This document shows positions 26,299 through 36,192 of a stretch of 64,000 nt of DNA, piece after piece. Every line of letters starts with the position of its first letter. Position 1 is the stretch's first letter. Under the pieces are notes generated by a model. It did no database searches and was not told the origin of the DNA. It was given only the letters and a program-made list of their open reading frames with translations. Source of the stretch: an uncultured Prevotellaceae bacterium (GTDB taxonomy: Bacteria; Bacteroidota; Bacteroidia; Bacteroidales; Bacteroidaceae). The DNA is taken from the NCBI GenBank assembly GCA_902768785.1, contig CACXMM010000006.1, positions 1-64,000 of the forward strand, given 5' to 3'. The position numbers and the translations under genes are program-made.

Positions 26299-26413
26299 GA
26301 CTCATTTAGGGCAATCTTGTAACCTGATGGGGACATGCGTTTTTCAAAAGTGAACGCCTTGAATGCCTTGTCCATGGAAAACGATTCATCATTTGCAATT
26401 TTTTCAATAATTA

Positions 26414-26445
26414 TTTGCAGAAAAGAATTATTATGCTTAATTTTG
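26414..26445 (+). promoter_or_regulatory. Bacteroidota-type promoter for the secreted beta-helix gene
   Basis: TTTG at 26414-26417, a 20-bp spacer, and TAATTTTG at 26438-26445. This fits the TTTG-N19/21-TAnnTTTG consensus. Transcription should start near 26451, about 48 nt before the ATG at 26499. Confidence 0.75.
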
Positions 26446-26498
26446 CAGCATATTGTAACTACAACTCTACTTTATTAACAAATTAAAATTTATATCGT

Positions 26499-28097
26499 AT
26501 GAAGAAAATCTTTACGCTGATTGCAATGGCCGCCATGGCTATTGGTGCGAATGCACAAAAGATTACCTTCAATGCTGAAGAGGGAAAATTAGCCTCATGG
26601 GACATTGATGGTTTCAAATTAACTTACGTAGATGACAATGGCAAGATTGCCGTTGATGCCAACAACTGTTACTTCGGAACAGCTGAGGAGTACGTAAAGT
26701 ATGAAGGTCGCTTGAAGACCGGTGGTAAGTCTGGTGCTGCTAACAATATCACTCTGACCGTTCCTTCTGCAGGAACGCTGAAGGTGAGTGTGCGTACTGG
26801 TAGCAACTCTGCAACAGACAGAAATGTTGTGCTGACACAAGGAGATGAGACTCTTTACGACAAAGTGGTTCAGGAGTCTGATGCCGTTAGCGTAACAATG
26901 GGTGAGAAGGATAATAATGTTTATCCTGTGATCGAGGTTCCTGTACAGGCTGGTGATATTTCTGTAAACTACCCAACAGGTTCATTGAACTTCTATGCTT
27001 TTGAGTTCATAGCTGGTGGTAACACCACTCCTTCCGATTCACAGCCTATTGATCTGACCTTGGAGGCAGGTACTGATATCGGTAAGGCACTTGCTACTGC
27101 CATGGAGACCAATCCCACTCCGTCGGCAATCGGTATTTCATTGGCTGCTGGTGCATATACCACCTCTTTGCCCATCGTGGCCGGTTGTGACATTACGATT
27201 AATGGTAACGGTGCTGAGATCGATGCTTCTGCTTTGAGTGAGGCTTTCATCAAGTTGGCTGACCTCACAGAAGAGGAGTATGGTAAGAAAGTGAACATTA
27301 CCTTCAACGACCTGACTATTACTGGCATTCCTTATCAGCTGATCTATGCAAACAAGCAGCAGTACCTGATGAATGTCAAGGCAGCCAACAGTATCTTCGG
27401 CATCAATGGTGCTGCCAAGAAGGCTACCTTCGATTGCAATGGTGGCGGAAATATTGCTCATCTGATCATTGACGGCTGTACCATCTATGCTAACCCTGCC
27501 GTTGACATGAACGGTGGATTCTTCACCTCTCAGAGCAGTAAGGCTGTTGTTGAGTTGGATGAAGCTGAAACAGAAAGCAAGGAAATTAGCAACAGTACTC
27601 TTTATAACATCACCTATAACAGGACTGTGAATTCACTCAGGAAGAACAGTCAGGAGTATCAGAGCTATGTTGTGAAGAACTGTATCATCGTCAACTGCGG
27701 TAAGAAAGGTCAGTTCCTGAAGGGCTTGAATGCAGGTCAGGCAGGTAAGACTGGTAACTGGGATGTGAATGGTAACATCTTCAACTTCGACGGTGAGGAC
27801 ATCAGTGCAGAGGAAGCCGTGGTAGATGGCGTGACACTGAACAACATCCCTGGTGTGGTGACCTTCAGCAATCCCGAGACTGGTGACTTCAACTACAATG
27901 TGAAGGTGAGCGAGGGTGTCTCTGTTCCTGAAAAGATCGGTGATCCCAGATGGACACAGACCATTACTACAGGTATCAACGAGGTGAAGACCGCTGCTGA
28001 GAGTCATGATGTATGGTACAACCTCCAGGGTGTACGTGTTTCTCAGCCTGTTAAGGGTGTTTATGTAAGCAACGGAAAGAAGATCGTTGTGAAGTAA
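26499..28097 (+). CDS. Secreted beta-helix protein with Prevotella-type C-terminal motif
   Basis: 532 residues. The signal peptide MKKIFTLIAMAAMAIGANA is nearly identical to that of the protein at 49887. Residues 25-170 form a CBM-like beta-sandwich (KITFNAEEGKLASWDID ... LNFYAFEFIAGG). Residues 185-490 are a DUF4957/5123-like beta-helix (ITINGNGAEIDAS, LIIDGCTIYA, YVVKNCIIVNC) ending with GDPRW, as in the lipoprotein beside SusC. The tail YNLQGVRV...KGVYVSNGKKIVVK resembles C-terminal sorting domains. It probably binds or processes pectin fragments outside the cytoplasm. It sits between the GH2 and the sensor gene with its own promoter and terminator. Confidence 0.75.
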   Translation: MKKIFTLIAMAAMAIGANAQKITFNAEEGKLASWDIDGFKLTYVDDNGKIAVDANNCYFGTAEEYVKYEGRLKTGGKSGAANNITLTVPSAGTLKVSVRTGSNSATDRNVVLTQGDETLYDKVVQESDAVSVTMGEKDNNVYPVIEVPVQAGDISVNYPTGSLNFYAFEFIAGGNTTPSDSQPIDLTLEAGTDIGKALATAMETNPTPSAIGISLAAGAYTTSLPIVAGCDITINGNGAEIDASALSEAFIKLADLTEEEYGKKVNITFNDLTITGIPYQLIYANKQQYLMNVKAANSIFGINGAAKKATFDCNGGGNIAHLIIDGCTIYANPAVDMNGGFFTSQSSKAVVELDEAETESKEISNSTLYNITYNRTVNSLRKNSQEYQSYVVKNCIIVNCGKKGQFLKGLNAGQAGKTGNWDVNGNIFNFDGEDISAEEAVVDGVTLNNIPGVVTFSNPETGDFNYNVKVSEGVSVPEKIGDPRWTQTITTGINEVKTAAESHDVWYNLQGVRVSQPVKGVYVSNGKKIVVK

Positions 28098-28128
28098 AAC
28101 AGGAGCAACATTCGATTAACGACATTTC

Positions 28129-28172
28129 AGTCCGCGAGGTGGAACAGTCCATTCCTCGCGGACTTTTCGTTT
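28129..28172 (+). terminator. Terminator of the secreted beta-helix gene
   Basis: An 11-bp stem AGTCCGCGAGG / CCTCGCGGACT (28129-28139 and 28154-28164) followed by TTTTCGTTT, about 30 bp after the stop codon. Confidence 0.88.
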
Positions 28173-28247
28173 CCTGTACATGGTCCAATTCGTGATATCA
28201 TTCGAATCCAACCGTGCAGGAATGAGAACGGATCAATTGCATAAAGT

Positions 28248-28352
28248 GTGCAAAGGCTCTGCACAAAGTGTGCAAAGTATCTGCACAAGTTGTGCAAAAG
28301 GTCTGCACAAGTTGTGCAACGCCGTTGCACTGAGCGTACAGATGCTCAACAC
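28248..28352. repeat. Tandem array of 17-bp palindromes, 22-bp period (array 2)
   Basis: Units GTGCAAAGGCTCTGCAC, GTGCAAAGTATCTGCAC, GTGCAAAAGGTCTGCAC and GTGCAACGCCGTTGCAC start at 28248, 28270, 28292 and 28314, with a degenerate GTACAGATGCTCAACAC at 28336. Spacers are 5 bp. Same family as the array at 14201-14305; again the degenerate unit lies closest to the stop codon of a leftward gene (the sensor). Confidence 0.9.
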
Positions 28353-28362
28353 TGATCGTTTT

Positions 28363-31300
28363 TCATTGTTCTCGTTTCCTATACTCTTTCGGTGTCGTTC
28401 CGTATTTCTGCCGGAAGCACTTGGTGAAATAGCCGGCATCACGGAAGCCCACGGCATAGGCCACCTCTGTGATGTTGAGCGTCGTGGTCTCGATGAGATG
28501 CTGGGCTTTGACCAAACGGATCTCCTTGACGTAATCCACAGGGGCAAAGCCTGTCAGGCTCTTCAGTTTCTTAAAGAACGCACTGCGACTCAGTCCCATC
28601 TCCGAGGCTAAGTTATCGATACGGAAGTCCTCATCCTGCAGATTTTCCTCGACAATCTGATGAATACGCTGCACAAAATCCAAGTCCTGCTTTATCAGAT
28701 GTTGCTCATAAGCATCCTCTGAATCATGACTCCTCTCTGTCCCAGCGTTGTTTCCTTCGTTTGGTTCCTGGCTGCTGACTCCCGTCTTCACGGCCATTTT
28801 CCTTTGGAAGATTCGCTGCTCTTCCAACAGCTGTTCGATACGTGCCAGCAGGATCTCACTGCTGAACGGTTTGGTGATATAAGCGTTCGCACCCGTTGTG
28901 AGCGCATGCTTATGCACATCATCCCCCTGCTTTGCTGTGAGGATGATCACGGGTATGTGACTGATGGAAAAGTCATGCCTCACCCTACGAAGCACCTCTA
29001 TACCATCTATGCCTGGCATCATCAGGTCAGAGACGATGACATCAGGATGGTACTGATACACCTTCTTTAGGCCGTCCTCACCGTCATGTGCTATGTACAG
29101 GTTGTATTTGCCCTTCATCTGTAGGCTCAACATCCGACAAAGATCGATGTTATCCTCTATCAACAGGATGACAGGCGCATCGTCAGCAACAAGGGTCTCA
29201 GTATTGGAAGAGGACTCGCTGTCATCCAATGCCTCAACACTCATTTCCATTTGGTCATTCAAGTACACCACCATGGTATCATCAGCAAAATGATCCTTGT
29301 CAATAGGCAATTCCACCACGAAGGCGGCACCCTGTCCACCTGGCAGGTTCTCAGCCCAAATACGACCATGATGCATATTCACATATTCACGGCTCAGGGA
29401 CAGTCCGATACCTGTTCCACCAGGGGAATGGTCGGAAGCACGATGCGCTGATAGATCAGCCTGTGCAAATCGTTCGAATATTTCCTCCAGTTGGGCTTCG
29501 GGAATACTGTCACCATCATCTTCCACCCTGATCATGCACTGTCTTGACTGCTCGTCATATTCCATCATCACATGGATGGTACCTCCTTCGTGGGTGAACT
29601 TAAAAGCGTTGTTGATCAGGTTATTCACGACCACATTCACTTTTTCTGCATCACACCACACCAAGGCAGAGTCCTGAGGAAGGTCGAAGTGATAGGCAAT
29701 GCGCCGCTCGTCAGCGAGGATCCTGTACTCCTGTCTGAACTGTTCCAACATCTGTGTGAGATTGACGCACGACACCCTGAGCTTCATCTTCCCGTTCTGC
29801 ACCTTCCTGAAGTCGAGTATCTGATTCACCAGCTGCAACATCTTACGGGCGTTACTGTCGATTAATGAAACGTACTCCTTCCCTGCAGGACTGAGTTTCT
29901 CATTTTTCTTCAGTTCTTCCACAGGTCCTTTAATCAGTGTAAGCGGGGTGCGGAGTTCATGACTCACATTGGTAAAGAAGCGGATTTTCAATTCTGCCAG
30001 GCGGTCGTTGATATAAACCTCATTACGCATCCGAATCATCTCCCTCACGAGCTTGAACACCCCATAGAGAAGAGCAGCAAAGATAAGGGCATAAATGCAA
30101 TATGCCCACCATGTAGCCCACCATGGCGGGAGGATAGTTACCAGCAGAATCCTTTCCGACTGGTCGTTCCCCATCGGTTTCACACGGAACTGGTATTTCC
30201 CTGGCGGAACATTGGCGTACGAAGCCACCCGGTTCTTCCCACTAATATGCCACTGGTCCTCATACCCGTCGAGAATATAAGTATATGACAGTGCACCACT
30301 TGAAATAAAATCCAAAGTCGTGAACTCTATGGTGAACATATTCTGGTGATGTTTCAGCACGATTTCCTTGGCATAGCGGATGCTACCGTCATAAATCGGT
30401 GGATCGAATTCTGTCAAGCTACGATTCTGGACCTTGAAATCAACAATAAATGTTGGGAGACGCCTGCTGTTCTCACTGTCTACTTCACTTGGATTGAAAG
30501 AAAGCATTCCCTCGCGACATCCCACCAGTATCTGTCCGCTGCTTAAACAGACAGCAGTATTGTCCTCGATGGTTACGGCAGGAAAACCCGATTGTCTTCC
30601 ATAGTGACGGATAAAACCTGTGCGACTGTCAAGACTAGCCAGTGTGTTCTCAGTAAACAGCCACATCCTTCCTTCCTTGTCTTCCACCATAGAAGAGACT
30701 ACGTTCCCATTGGCCTGATCATCAAAAGCGAGATGGCTCAGCACTGGGACATGACGTCTGGCATCATAGCGCACAATCCGACTTAGTCCTCCTCCAAACG
30801 TGCTCATCCAGATATTCCCGCTTCTGTCCTTGTAGAGGGAGAATATATCACCATCTACTGCACTGGCTTCCGCATCACGATAGATTTCGAACTGGATATC
30901 AGACGGATCTTTGAAACTGCCATCGAAGCTCATCAGACCATCAGTAGTGGCTACCCATAGTCTTCCGTCCTTATCCTCTGTGATTGAGCGAACGCTCATA
31001 TAGAGGTCATAAGCAGGATAATGCTTGAAAGAGTTGCCCTTATGATAAAAGTACAAACGCCCATTCCTGAGTTCCGCCAGATTCAGGCCGCCGCCAAAAG
31101 TACAGACCCATAGGCGTCCCTTACTGTCTTCATAAGTATAGTAAACACGGTCATTGCTAATGGAATACTTGTCGGAACGTTGGTTGACATAATGATTCAT
31201 GCGCCATCCACCAGGAGCAGTCCCATCGGGAACCGCCTGTGTTAGTCCTGCACCCTTCGTAGATATCCACAGGACTCCCTTCTTGTCTTCCATGATGTGA

Positions 31301-32475
31301 TAGACATTACCAACGGATTCCCTGATCTGATGCTTCAGTGTCATCGTCTTTCCATCAACGCAAAAGAGTTGACCGTTACGGGTACCAACCCAAATATCCC
31401 CGTTACGTTGCTGGAACACCGCCCTAAAACCCCTGTTATCATGAAGGGGTGAAGTCAGCAGTTCAGACAAATGCAAGTGGAAGCTTTGAGGGGGAAAGGC
31501 TATTTTATAAAGACCAGCATCCGTGGAAGATACCCACAGCTGACCATCGTTATCACGATAAATATCATAGAAACGGGCGGATGCCAAAGCAGAAAGAGGG
31601 GTGTTGAGGGAAGAAAGAGGAGAGAGCAGGGATGTGGAATGATGATAATACCACAGTTCTCCCGTCGGCAATAAGATAAATACCCCATTGGCACCGCTAT
31701 CAGCGAACTTCAGTTCTGTGATCCGTTCACCTGACGGTATGGTAAAGTGGCGTTCCAATCCTGTCTGACTGTCACGACATATCAGGATCTGCTCATTTTC
31801 CACTGTCCATATATTACCACGGCTATCAGTATAGGTTGCCACGCTCTGCGGTTGTCTGCTACCTTTCTCAATGGCATCTATATGATAATCCATCCCTATC
31901 CAGAAGACCCTTTTGTCTGTTTCTCCCCGTACATTATGTAAAAGCTTCATCGTAGCAGGGTCAATGTCATTACGGGCATCATACAACCGCTCGATCTTCA
32001 CCATACCGCTGTCGTTGACAAAAGCCTCATACAAGTTCTTGTTACGAGTGAGTAACAACACATGTGAGTTGTCCATGCGCTGGATTTTAATTACCTGTAC
32101 GTTCTGAGACAAACTCTTCAGCTCATTGTAAACCTCATGGAAATGCTCCGTTCGCTTATTAAAAAGGTATAAACGGTTGTCAACATTACGCAGCCATAAA
32201 AAACCATGGTCGTCATCAACGATGCTCAACACCTTCTGCGGGGGCATCTCCGACTGTTTTGAAGTACGATTAATGAATGCTGTGAATTGTGAACCATCAA
32301 AGGAACAAAGACCGTGCCATGTGCCTATCCACAGGAATCCATCACTCCCTTTCAAGGATCCATATACGGTGTTACTCGGCAGTCCTTCTTGCTGAGTATA
32401 ATGTTCCAGGATCATGTCCGATTGTGCCAACACAATCCATGGGAACACTGCCAATGCTAACAAAAGCTTTCTCAC
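28363..32475 (-). CDS. Hybrid two-component system regulator (HTCS) of the PUL
   Basis: 1,370 residues starting at GTG 32475. The GTG is preferred because it opens MRKLLLALAVFPWIVLAQ, and no in-frame ATG precedes it. The periplasmic part carries two-component-regulator propeller repeats (GLPSNTVYG, FLWIGTWHGLCSFDG, LWVCTFGGGLNL and others) and a Y_Y_Y domain. A membrane helix lies near 785-810 (WWAYCIYALIFAALLYGVF). Then come HisKA with NVSHELRTPL (His about 838), HATPase (NNLINNAFKFTHEGG, GTGIGLSLSREYV), a receiver with VSDLMMPG (Asp about 1147) and an AraC-type HTH (about 1270-1370). It senses a breakdown product in the periplasm and activates the divergent arms. Confidence 0.96.
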   Translation of the reverse strand: MRKLLLALAVFPWIVLAQSDMILEHYTQQEGLPSNTVYGSLKGSDGFLWIGTWHGLCSFDGSQFTAFINRTSKQSEMPPQKVLSIVDDDHGFLWLRNVDNRLYLFNKRTEHFHEVYNELKSLSQNVQVIKIQRMDNSHVLLLTRNKNLYEAFVNDSGMVKIERLYDARNDIDPATMKLLHNVRGETDKRVFWIGMDYHIDAIEKGSRQPQSVATYTDSRGNIWTVENEQILICRDSQTGLERHFTIPSGERITELKFADSGANGVFILLPTGELWYYHHSTSLLSPLSSLNTPLSALASARFYDIYRDNDGQLWVSSTDAGLYKIAFPPQSFHLHLSELLTSPLHDNRGFRAVFQQRNGDIWVGTRNGQLFCVDGKTMTLKHQIRESVGNVYHIMEDKKGVLWISTKGAGLTQAVPDGTAPGGWRMNHYVNQRSDKYSISNDRVYYTYEDSKGRLWVCTFGGGLNLAELRNGRLYFYHKGNSFKHYPAYDLYMSVRSITEDKDGRLWVATTDGLMSFDGSFKDPSDIQFEIYRDAEASAVDGDIFSLYKDRSGNIWMSTFGGGLSRIVRYDARRHVPVLSHLAFDDQANGNVVSSMVEDKEGRMWLFTENTLASLDSRTGFIRHYGRQSGFPAVTIEDNTAVCLSSGQILVGCREGMLSFNPSEVDSENSRRLPTFIVDFKVQNRSLTEFDPPIYDGSIRYAKEIVLKHHQNMFTIEFTTLDFISSGALSYTYILDGYEDQWHISGKNRVASYANVPPGKYQFRVKPMGNDQSERILLVTILPPWWATWWAYCIYALIFAALLYGVFKLVREMIRMRNEVYINDRLAELKIRFFTNVSHELRTPLTLIKGPVEELKKNEKLSPAGKEYVSLIDSNARKMLQLVNQILDFRKVQNGKMKLRVSCVNLTQMLEQFRQEYRILADERRIAYHFDLPQDSALVWCDAEKVNVVVNNLINNAFKFTHEGGTIHVMMEYDEQSRQCMIRVEDDGDSIPEAQLEEIFERFAQADLSAHRASDHSPGGTGIGLSLSREYVNMHHGRIWAENLPGGQGAAFVVELPIDKDHFADDTMVVYLNDQMEMSVEALDDSESSSNTETLVADDAPVILLIEDNIDLCRMLSLQMKGKYNLYIAHDGEDGLKKVYQYHPDVIVSDLMMPGIDGIEVLRRVRHDFSISHIPVIILTAKQGDDVHKHALTTGANAYITKPFSSEILLARIEQLLEEQRIFQRKMAVKTGVSSQEPNEGNNAGTERSHDSEDAYEQHLIKQDLDFVQRIHQIVEENLQDEDFRIDNLASEMGLSRSAFFKKLKSLTGFAPVDYVKEIRLVKAQHLIETTTLNITEVAYAVGFRDAGYFTKCFRQKYGTTPKEYRKREQ

Positions 32476-32479
32476 GTTC

Positions 32480-32510
32480 CAAAGGTACGATTATTTTTCA
32501 TAAAAACCAA
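32480..32510 (-). promoter_or_regulatory. Promoter-like site abutting the HTCS start codon
   Basis: The minus strand reads TTG at 32510-32508, a 20-bp spacer, and TACCTTTG at 32487-32480. The predicted transcription start would be within a few bases of the GTG at 32475, suggesting a leaderless or nearly leaderless message. Confidence 0.45.
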
Positions 32511-32654
32511 CTTTTCCCATACTTTTTTGAAATAGCCTGTTCCGTTCGTATGACCAACACATCGAAAACATGGAAAGGGATAAAGTACAAAAAGATAAAA
32601 CAGACGTCATTTTATTGACAGAATAGGATTAATAATCATTTCTTCTCCGATTGT

Positions 32655-34103
32655 ATGAAAAAGTATATTTTTTTGTTTGTTCTTCTATCGGTCATGACAT
32701 TGGGCGAGACCTTTGCACAAGAACGCTATCAAGTGGGTGTTTGTGACTGGATGATTCTGAAACGTCAGAAATTAGGGGAATTCTCCCGTGCCCAGGAGAT
32801 AGGCGCGGATGGTGTGGAACTTGATATGGGAGGTCTTGGCAATCGTGCCGCCTTCGATAACCAATTGCGAGCCCCTGAGCAAGCGGCGCTCTTCAAGCAC
32901 GTTGCCGATTCCCTGGGTGTGAAGATCGGAGCTATGGCCATGAGCGGATTCTATGGACAAAGCCTGGCAAAAAAAGATAGTTATCGGGAAATGGCCATGG
33001 ATTGTTTCAATACGATGGATCTCATGGGCAGCGGTCCTGTGGTTTTTCTGCCTCTTGGTGGTAGCGGCAATGAGTGGACTACAGACAAAGCACTTCGAAA
33101 GGAGATTGTGAAACGGCTGCATGAACTGGGCGAGATGGCCAAGGCTCGCGGCAAGATCATCGGCATCGACACCCCGCTGGATGCCAATGGTAACAAGAAA
33201 CTGCTGAAGGAAATCAATTCCGAGGGGGTGAAGATATTCTATAAGTGGCAGACTATCCTGGAAAACAAATGGGATTTACTGAAAGACATCAAGGCATTGG
33301 GCGCGAAAAACATCTGCGCCATGCATGCCTCGAATACCGATGGTGTCTGTCTTCGTGATGATAAGCAGGTGGATGTGCCTGCTATCAAGACTCTTCTGGA
33401 TCAGATGAAGTGGTCAGGATGGCTCTTTGTGGAGCGCAGCCGCGACACGACAATGGTACGCAACGTGGTGGCCAACTACTCCAACAACGTGAACTACCTG
33501 AAGAGCATCTTCAACTCACTGCCTGAGGCCGAGGTGAAACTGAACTCGGAAGGCCGCGACCCACAGTACGTAGAGACTATCCTTGGACGTGCCAGGAAAG
33601 TGACCGATGAATTCTCCCAGACCTATACCCCCATGGGACAGAATCTCCGTAACATCGTGGCTAACCGTTACTTTGAACTTAACGATATCTATGCCGAGCG
33701 TGACTCGCTGAAGAAGACCGACAAAAAACTGGCTGAGGCCTTGTGCGACTCGAAACTCTATCGTTCGCATTTCGCCTTCGATGCCAATTTGGCCAAATAC
33801 CTTGATCCCTCAAGAATAGAGCGTGTAAAAAATGTCATGACCTACAATGTGGTGAAGGTGACCTACGATGCACAATGCGACATGATTCCCACGTTGAAGG
33901 ATGAAGAGAAACAGCAGATTCTGCTCTGGCTCAAGGAAGCCCGCGAACTGGCCATCGACGCCGAAAGTTCGAACAAGAAACACGAGGTGTTCGGCAAATA
34001 CAAGGGCCGCATCAACAACTATCTCTCCAAACGCGGCTATGACCTGAACAAGGAACGTGAGGAATGGTATAAGCGAGTGAAGGAAAGGGGAGGACAGTTA
34101 TAA
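32655..34103 (+). CDS. Secreted xylose-isomerase-like TIM barrel fused to DUF3826
   Basis: 482 residues with signal peptide to FAQ. Residues 25-290 are an AP-endonuclease-2/sugar-isomerase-like TIM barrel (RYQVGVCDWM, GADGVELDMGG, LGVKIGAMAMSGFYG, IIGIDTPLD, CAMHASNTDG, WSGWLFVERSRD). Residues 300-482 match DUF3826 (YVETILGRARKVTDEF, VANRYFELNDIYAERD, HFAFDANLAKYL, NVVKVTYDAQCDMIPTL, KKHEVFGKYKGRINNYLSKRGYDL). Its reaction is unknown. DUF3826 proteins are recurrent in rhamnogalacturonan PULs. It is the first gene of the right arm and abuts the GH127 gene. Confidence 0.75.
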   Translation: MKKYIFLFVLLSVMTLGETFAQERYQVGVCDWMILKRQKLGEFSRAQEIGADGVELDMGGLGNRAAFDNQLRAPEQAALFKHVADSLGVKIGAMAMSGFYGQSLAKKDSYREMAMDCFNTMDLMGSGPVVFLPLGGSGNEWTTDKALRKEIVKRLHELGEMAKARGKIIGIDTPLDANGNKKLLKEINSEGVKIFYKWQTILENKWDLLKDIKALGAKNICAMHASNTDGVCLRDDKQVDVPAIKTLLDQMKWSGWLFVERSRDTTMVRNVVANYSNNVNYLKSIFNSLPEAEVKLNSEGRDPQYVETILGRARKVTDEFSQTYTPMGQNLRNIVANRYFELNDIYAERDSLKKTDKKLAEALCDSKLYRSHFAFDANLAKYLDPSRIERVKNVMTYNVVKVTYDAQCDMIPTLKDEEKQQILLWLKEARELAIDAESSNKKHEVFGKYKGRINNYLSKRGYDLNKEREEWYKRVKERGGQL

Positions 34104-34127
34104 ATGGGAAATGTAGAATTGATAAGT

Positions 34128-36176
34128 ATGAATACATTTAGGCATTATATTTTAGGGGTTGCACTGATGACGGCTGTTCCCGTGATGGCGCAAGGCGGAC
34201 TGACGGACATGAGTCATAGTCAGCACGCGAAGATGAGGAACACTCCCTTGGGCGCTGTCAAATGGACAGGTGGCTTTTGGGGTGACAGGTTCAACGTATT
34301 GAGTCAGACGACAATCTGGGATATGTGGAACACCTGGAACAATCCTGATGTGTCTCACGGCTTCCGTAACTTCGAGGTGGCGGCGGGTACCGTGAAAGGT
34401 GTGCACCACGGTCCTCCTTTCCACGATGGGGATATGTACAAATGGCTGGAGGCATGTGCCACCGTCTATGCTGTGACGAAAGATCCCAAGCTCGATGCCT
34501 TGATGGATCAGTTCATCGAACAAGTGGCTCTGGCACAACGTAACGATGGCTATATCCATACTCCTGTGGTGATCTCGGAACGCAATGCAGGCATAGACAG
34601 TCATGCTGGTGATCACACGAATATCGGTATCGAGATCGGTGAAGACCATAAGAAAGCATTTGCTTCGCGACTGAACTTCGAGACCTATAATCTGGGACAT
34701 CTGATGACAGCAGGTATCGTACACAAAAGAGCTACGGGCAAGACCACCTTGTTTGACTGCGGTAGGAAAGCTGCAGACTTCCTCTATCATTTTCTGACGA
34801 ATGATGCTGCAGAGCTGTCGCGTAATGCCATCTGTCCTTCACATTACATGGGAGCGGCTGAGATGTATCGGGAGACAGGAGACCAGAAATATCTGACCTT
34901 GGCGAAGGGACTGATTGCTATTCGCGACAGTGTGCAAAACGGGGAAGACCACAACCAGGACAGGCACAAGCTACGCGACCAGTATGAGGCAATGGGACAT
35001 GCAGTGCGTGCCAATTATCTCTATGCCGGTGTCGCCGACCTCTACGCTGAGACGGGTGAGGAACAACTGATGAAGAACCTCTCGGCTATCTGGGATGACA
35101 TCATCCAGCATAAGATCTATATTATGGGTGGATGCGGCGCACTCTACGATGGAGTGTCACCAGACGGTACCACCTATGACCAGCCCAGTATCCAGCAGAT
35201 CCATCAAGCCTATGGCAGACAATTCCAGCTGCCACAGGAAGCCGCCCACAACGAGATCTGTGCACAGATTGGTATGCTGCTGTTCTCCTGGCGTATGTTC
35301 CAGGTGACTGGTGATAGCAAATATATCGATAACATTGAGAATGAACTCTATAATGGTATCCTTAGTGGTATCAGCCTGAATGGCAAGGACTATTTCTATA
35401 CCGAGGCATTGCGCCGTACGGCAGAGTTCCCCTATACCATGCGGTGGCCCAAACAGCGACAGCACTATATCTCCTGCTTCTGCTGTCCTCCTAATACGAC
35501 ACGTACCTTGTGCCAGGCACAGGAGTATGCCTATTCTCTCTCTGATGACACCTTATATGTGAATCTCTATGGAGAGAATGTCCTGAAAACCAAAGACCTC
35601 GAAGTGGAGCAGTCAACCAACTATCCTTGGAATGGAAAGGTGAAACTGACGTTCAAGAAGGTGAAAAAACTCTCGAGTGTCAAGATCCATATTCCTGAAT
35701 GGTGCCGTCAGTACAGCGTTCAGGTGAATGGTGGAACTACCACTTCCTCTCCTATCATCTCCCGATCATTCAAGAAAGGAGATGTGATCGAGATCAGCTT
35801 CGAGATGCGGCCCCGTCTGATGGAAGCCAATCCCCTGGTGGAAGAGGCCAAGAACCAGGTGGCAGTGAAACGCGGTCCTGTCGTTTACTGTCTGGAAGGA
35901 CAGGATATCGAGGGAGGCTTTCGTATCAGTGATCTTGCCATTCCTTCAGATATTCAGTGGAACGAGATACCTATGACCATAGAAGGTCACCAGTTCGTTG
36001 CACTTGAAGGGGACGCCCTCTTGCTCAATCAAGAAAAATGGAACAACCAAACCCTCTACCGTGAGGTAACCCGCTATCCTTCAAAGAAAGTAAAGGTGAG
36101 GCTGATTCCTTATTATGCTTGGGATAACCGGGGTAATCAGGATATGAGTCTGTGGCTGAACCTCATCAGAAAGTAA
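34128..36176 (+). CDS. GH127-type beta-L-arabinofuranosidase-like enzyme
   Basis: 682 residues from ATG 34128, which opens MNTFRHYILGVALMTAVPVMAQ; the frame to 34104 adds residues that spoil the leader. GH127/DUF1680 features: VKWTGGFWGDRFN near the start, MYKWLEACATVYAV, NDGYIHTPV, the (alpha/alpha)6 core with CPSHYMGAAEMYRETGDQKYL, and the metal/catalytic cysteine cluster CFCCPPN (Cys450, Cys452, Cys453). The family removes beta-L-arabinofuranosyl residues using a zinc-bound cysteine nucleophile. Related PUL members act on other sugars, so arabinose is probable, not certain. Confidence 0.85.
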   Translation: MNTFRHYILGVALMTAVPVMAQGGLTDMSHSQHAKMRNTPLGAVKWTGGFWGDRFNVLSQTTIWDMWNTWNNPDVSHGFRNFEVAAGTVKGVHHGPPFHDGDMYKWLEACATVYAVTKDPKLDALMDQFIEQVALAQRNDGYIHTPVVISERNAGIDSHAGDHTNIGIEIGEDHKKAFASRLNFETYNLGHLMTAGIVHKRATGKTTLFDCGRKAADFLYHFLTNDAAELSRNAICPSHYMGAAEMYRETGDQKYLTLAKGLIAIRDSVQNGEDHNQDRHKLRDQYEAMGHAVRANYLYAGVADLYAETGEEQLMKNLSAIWDDIIQHKIYIMGGCGALYDGVSPDGTTYDQPSIQQIHQAYGRQFQLPQEAAHNEICAQIGMLLFSWRMFQVTGDSKYIDNIENELYNGILSGISLNGKDYFYTEALRRTAEFPYTMRWPKQRQHYISCFCCPPNTTRTLCQAQEYAYSLSDDTLYVNLYGENVLKTKDLEVEQSTNYPWNGKVKLTFKKVKKLSSVKIHIPEWCRQYSVQVNGGTTTSSPIISRSFKKGDVIEISFEMRPRLMEANPLVEEAKNQVAVKRGPVVYCLEGQDIEGGFRISDLAIPSDIQWNEIPMTIEGHQFVALEGDALLLNQEKWNNQTLYREVTRYPSKKVKVRLIPYYAWDNRGNQDMSLWLNLIRK

Positions 36177-36192
36177 GTGTCCAATCTTTGAA

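Noticed and set aside
31590..31650. Ser/Leu-rich segment STSLLSPLSSLNTPLSALAS in the sensor as a further in-frame repeat insertion.
   Set aside because: The DNA does not align with copies A-D of the palindromic element; probably ordinary low-complexity loop between propeller blades.
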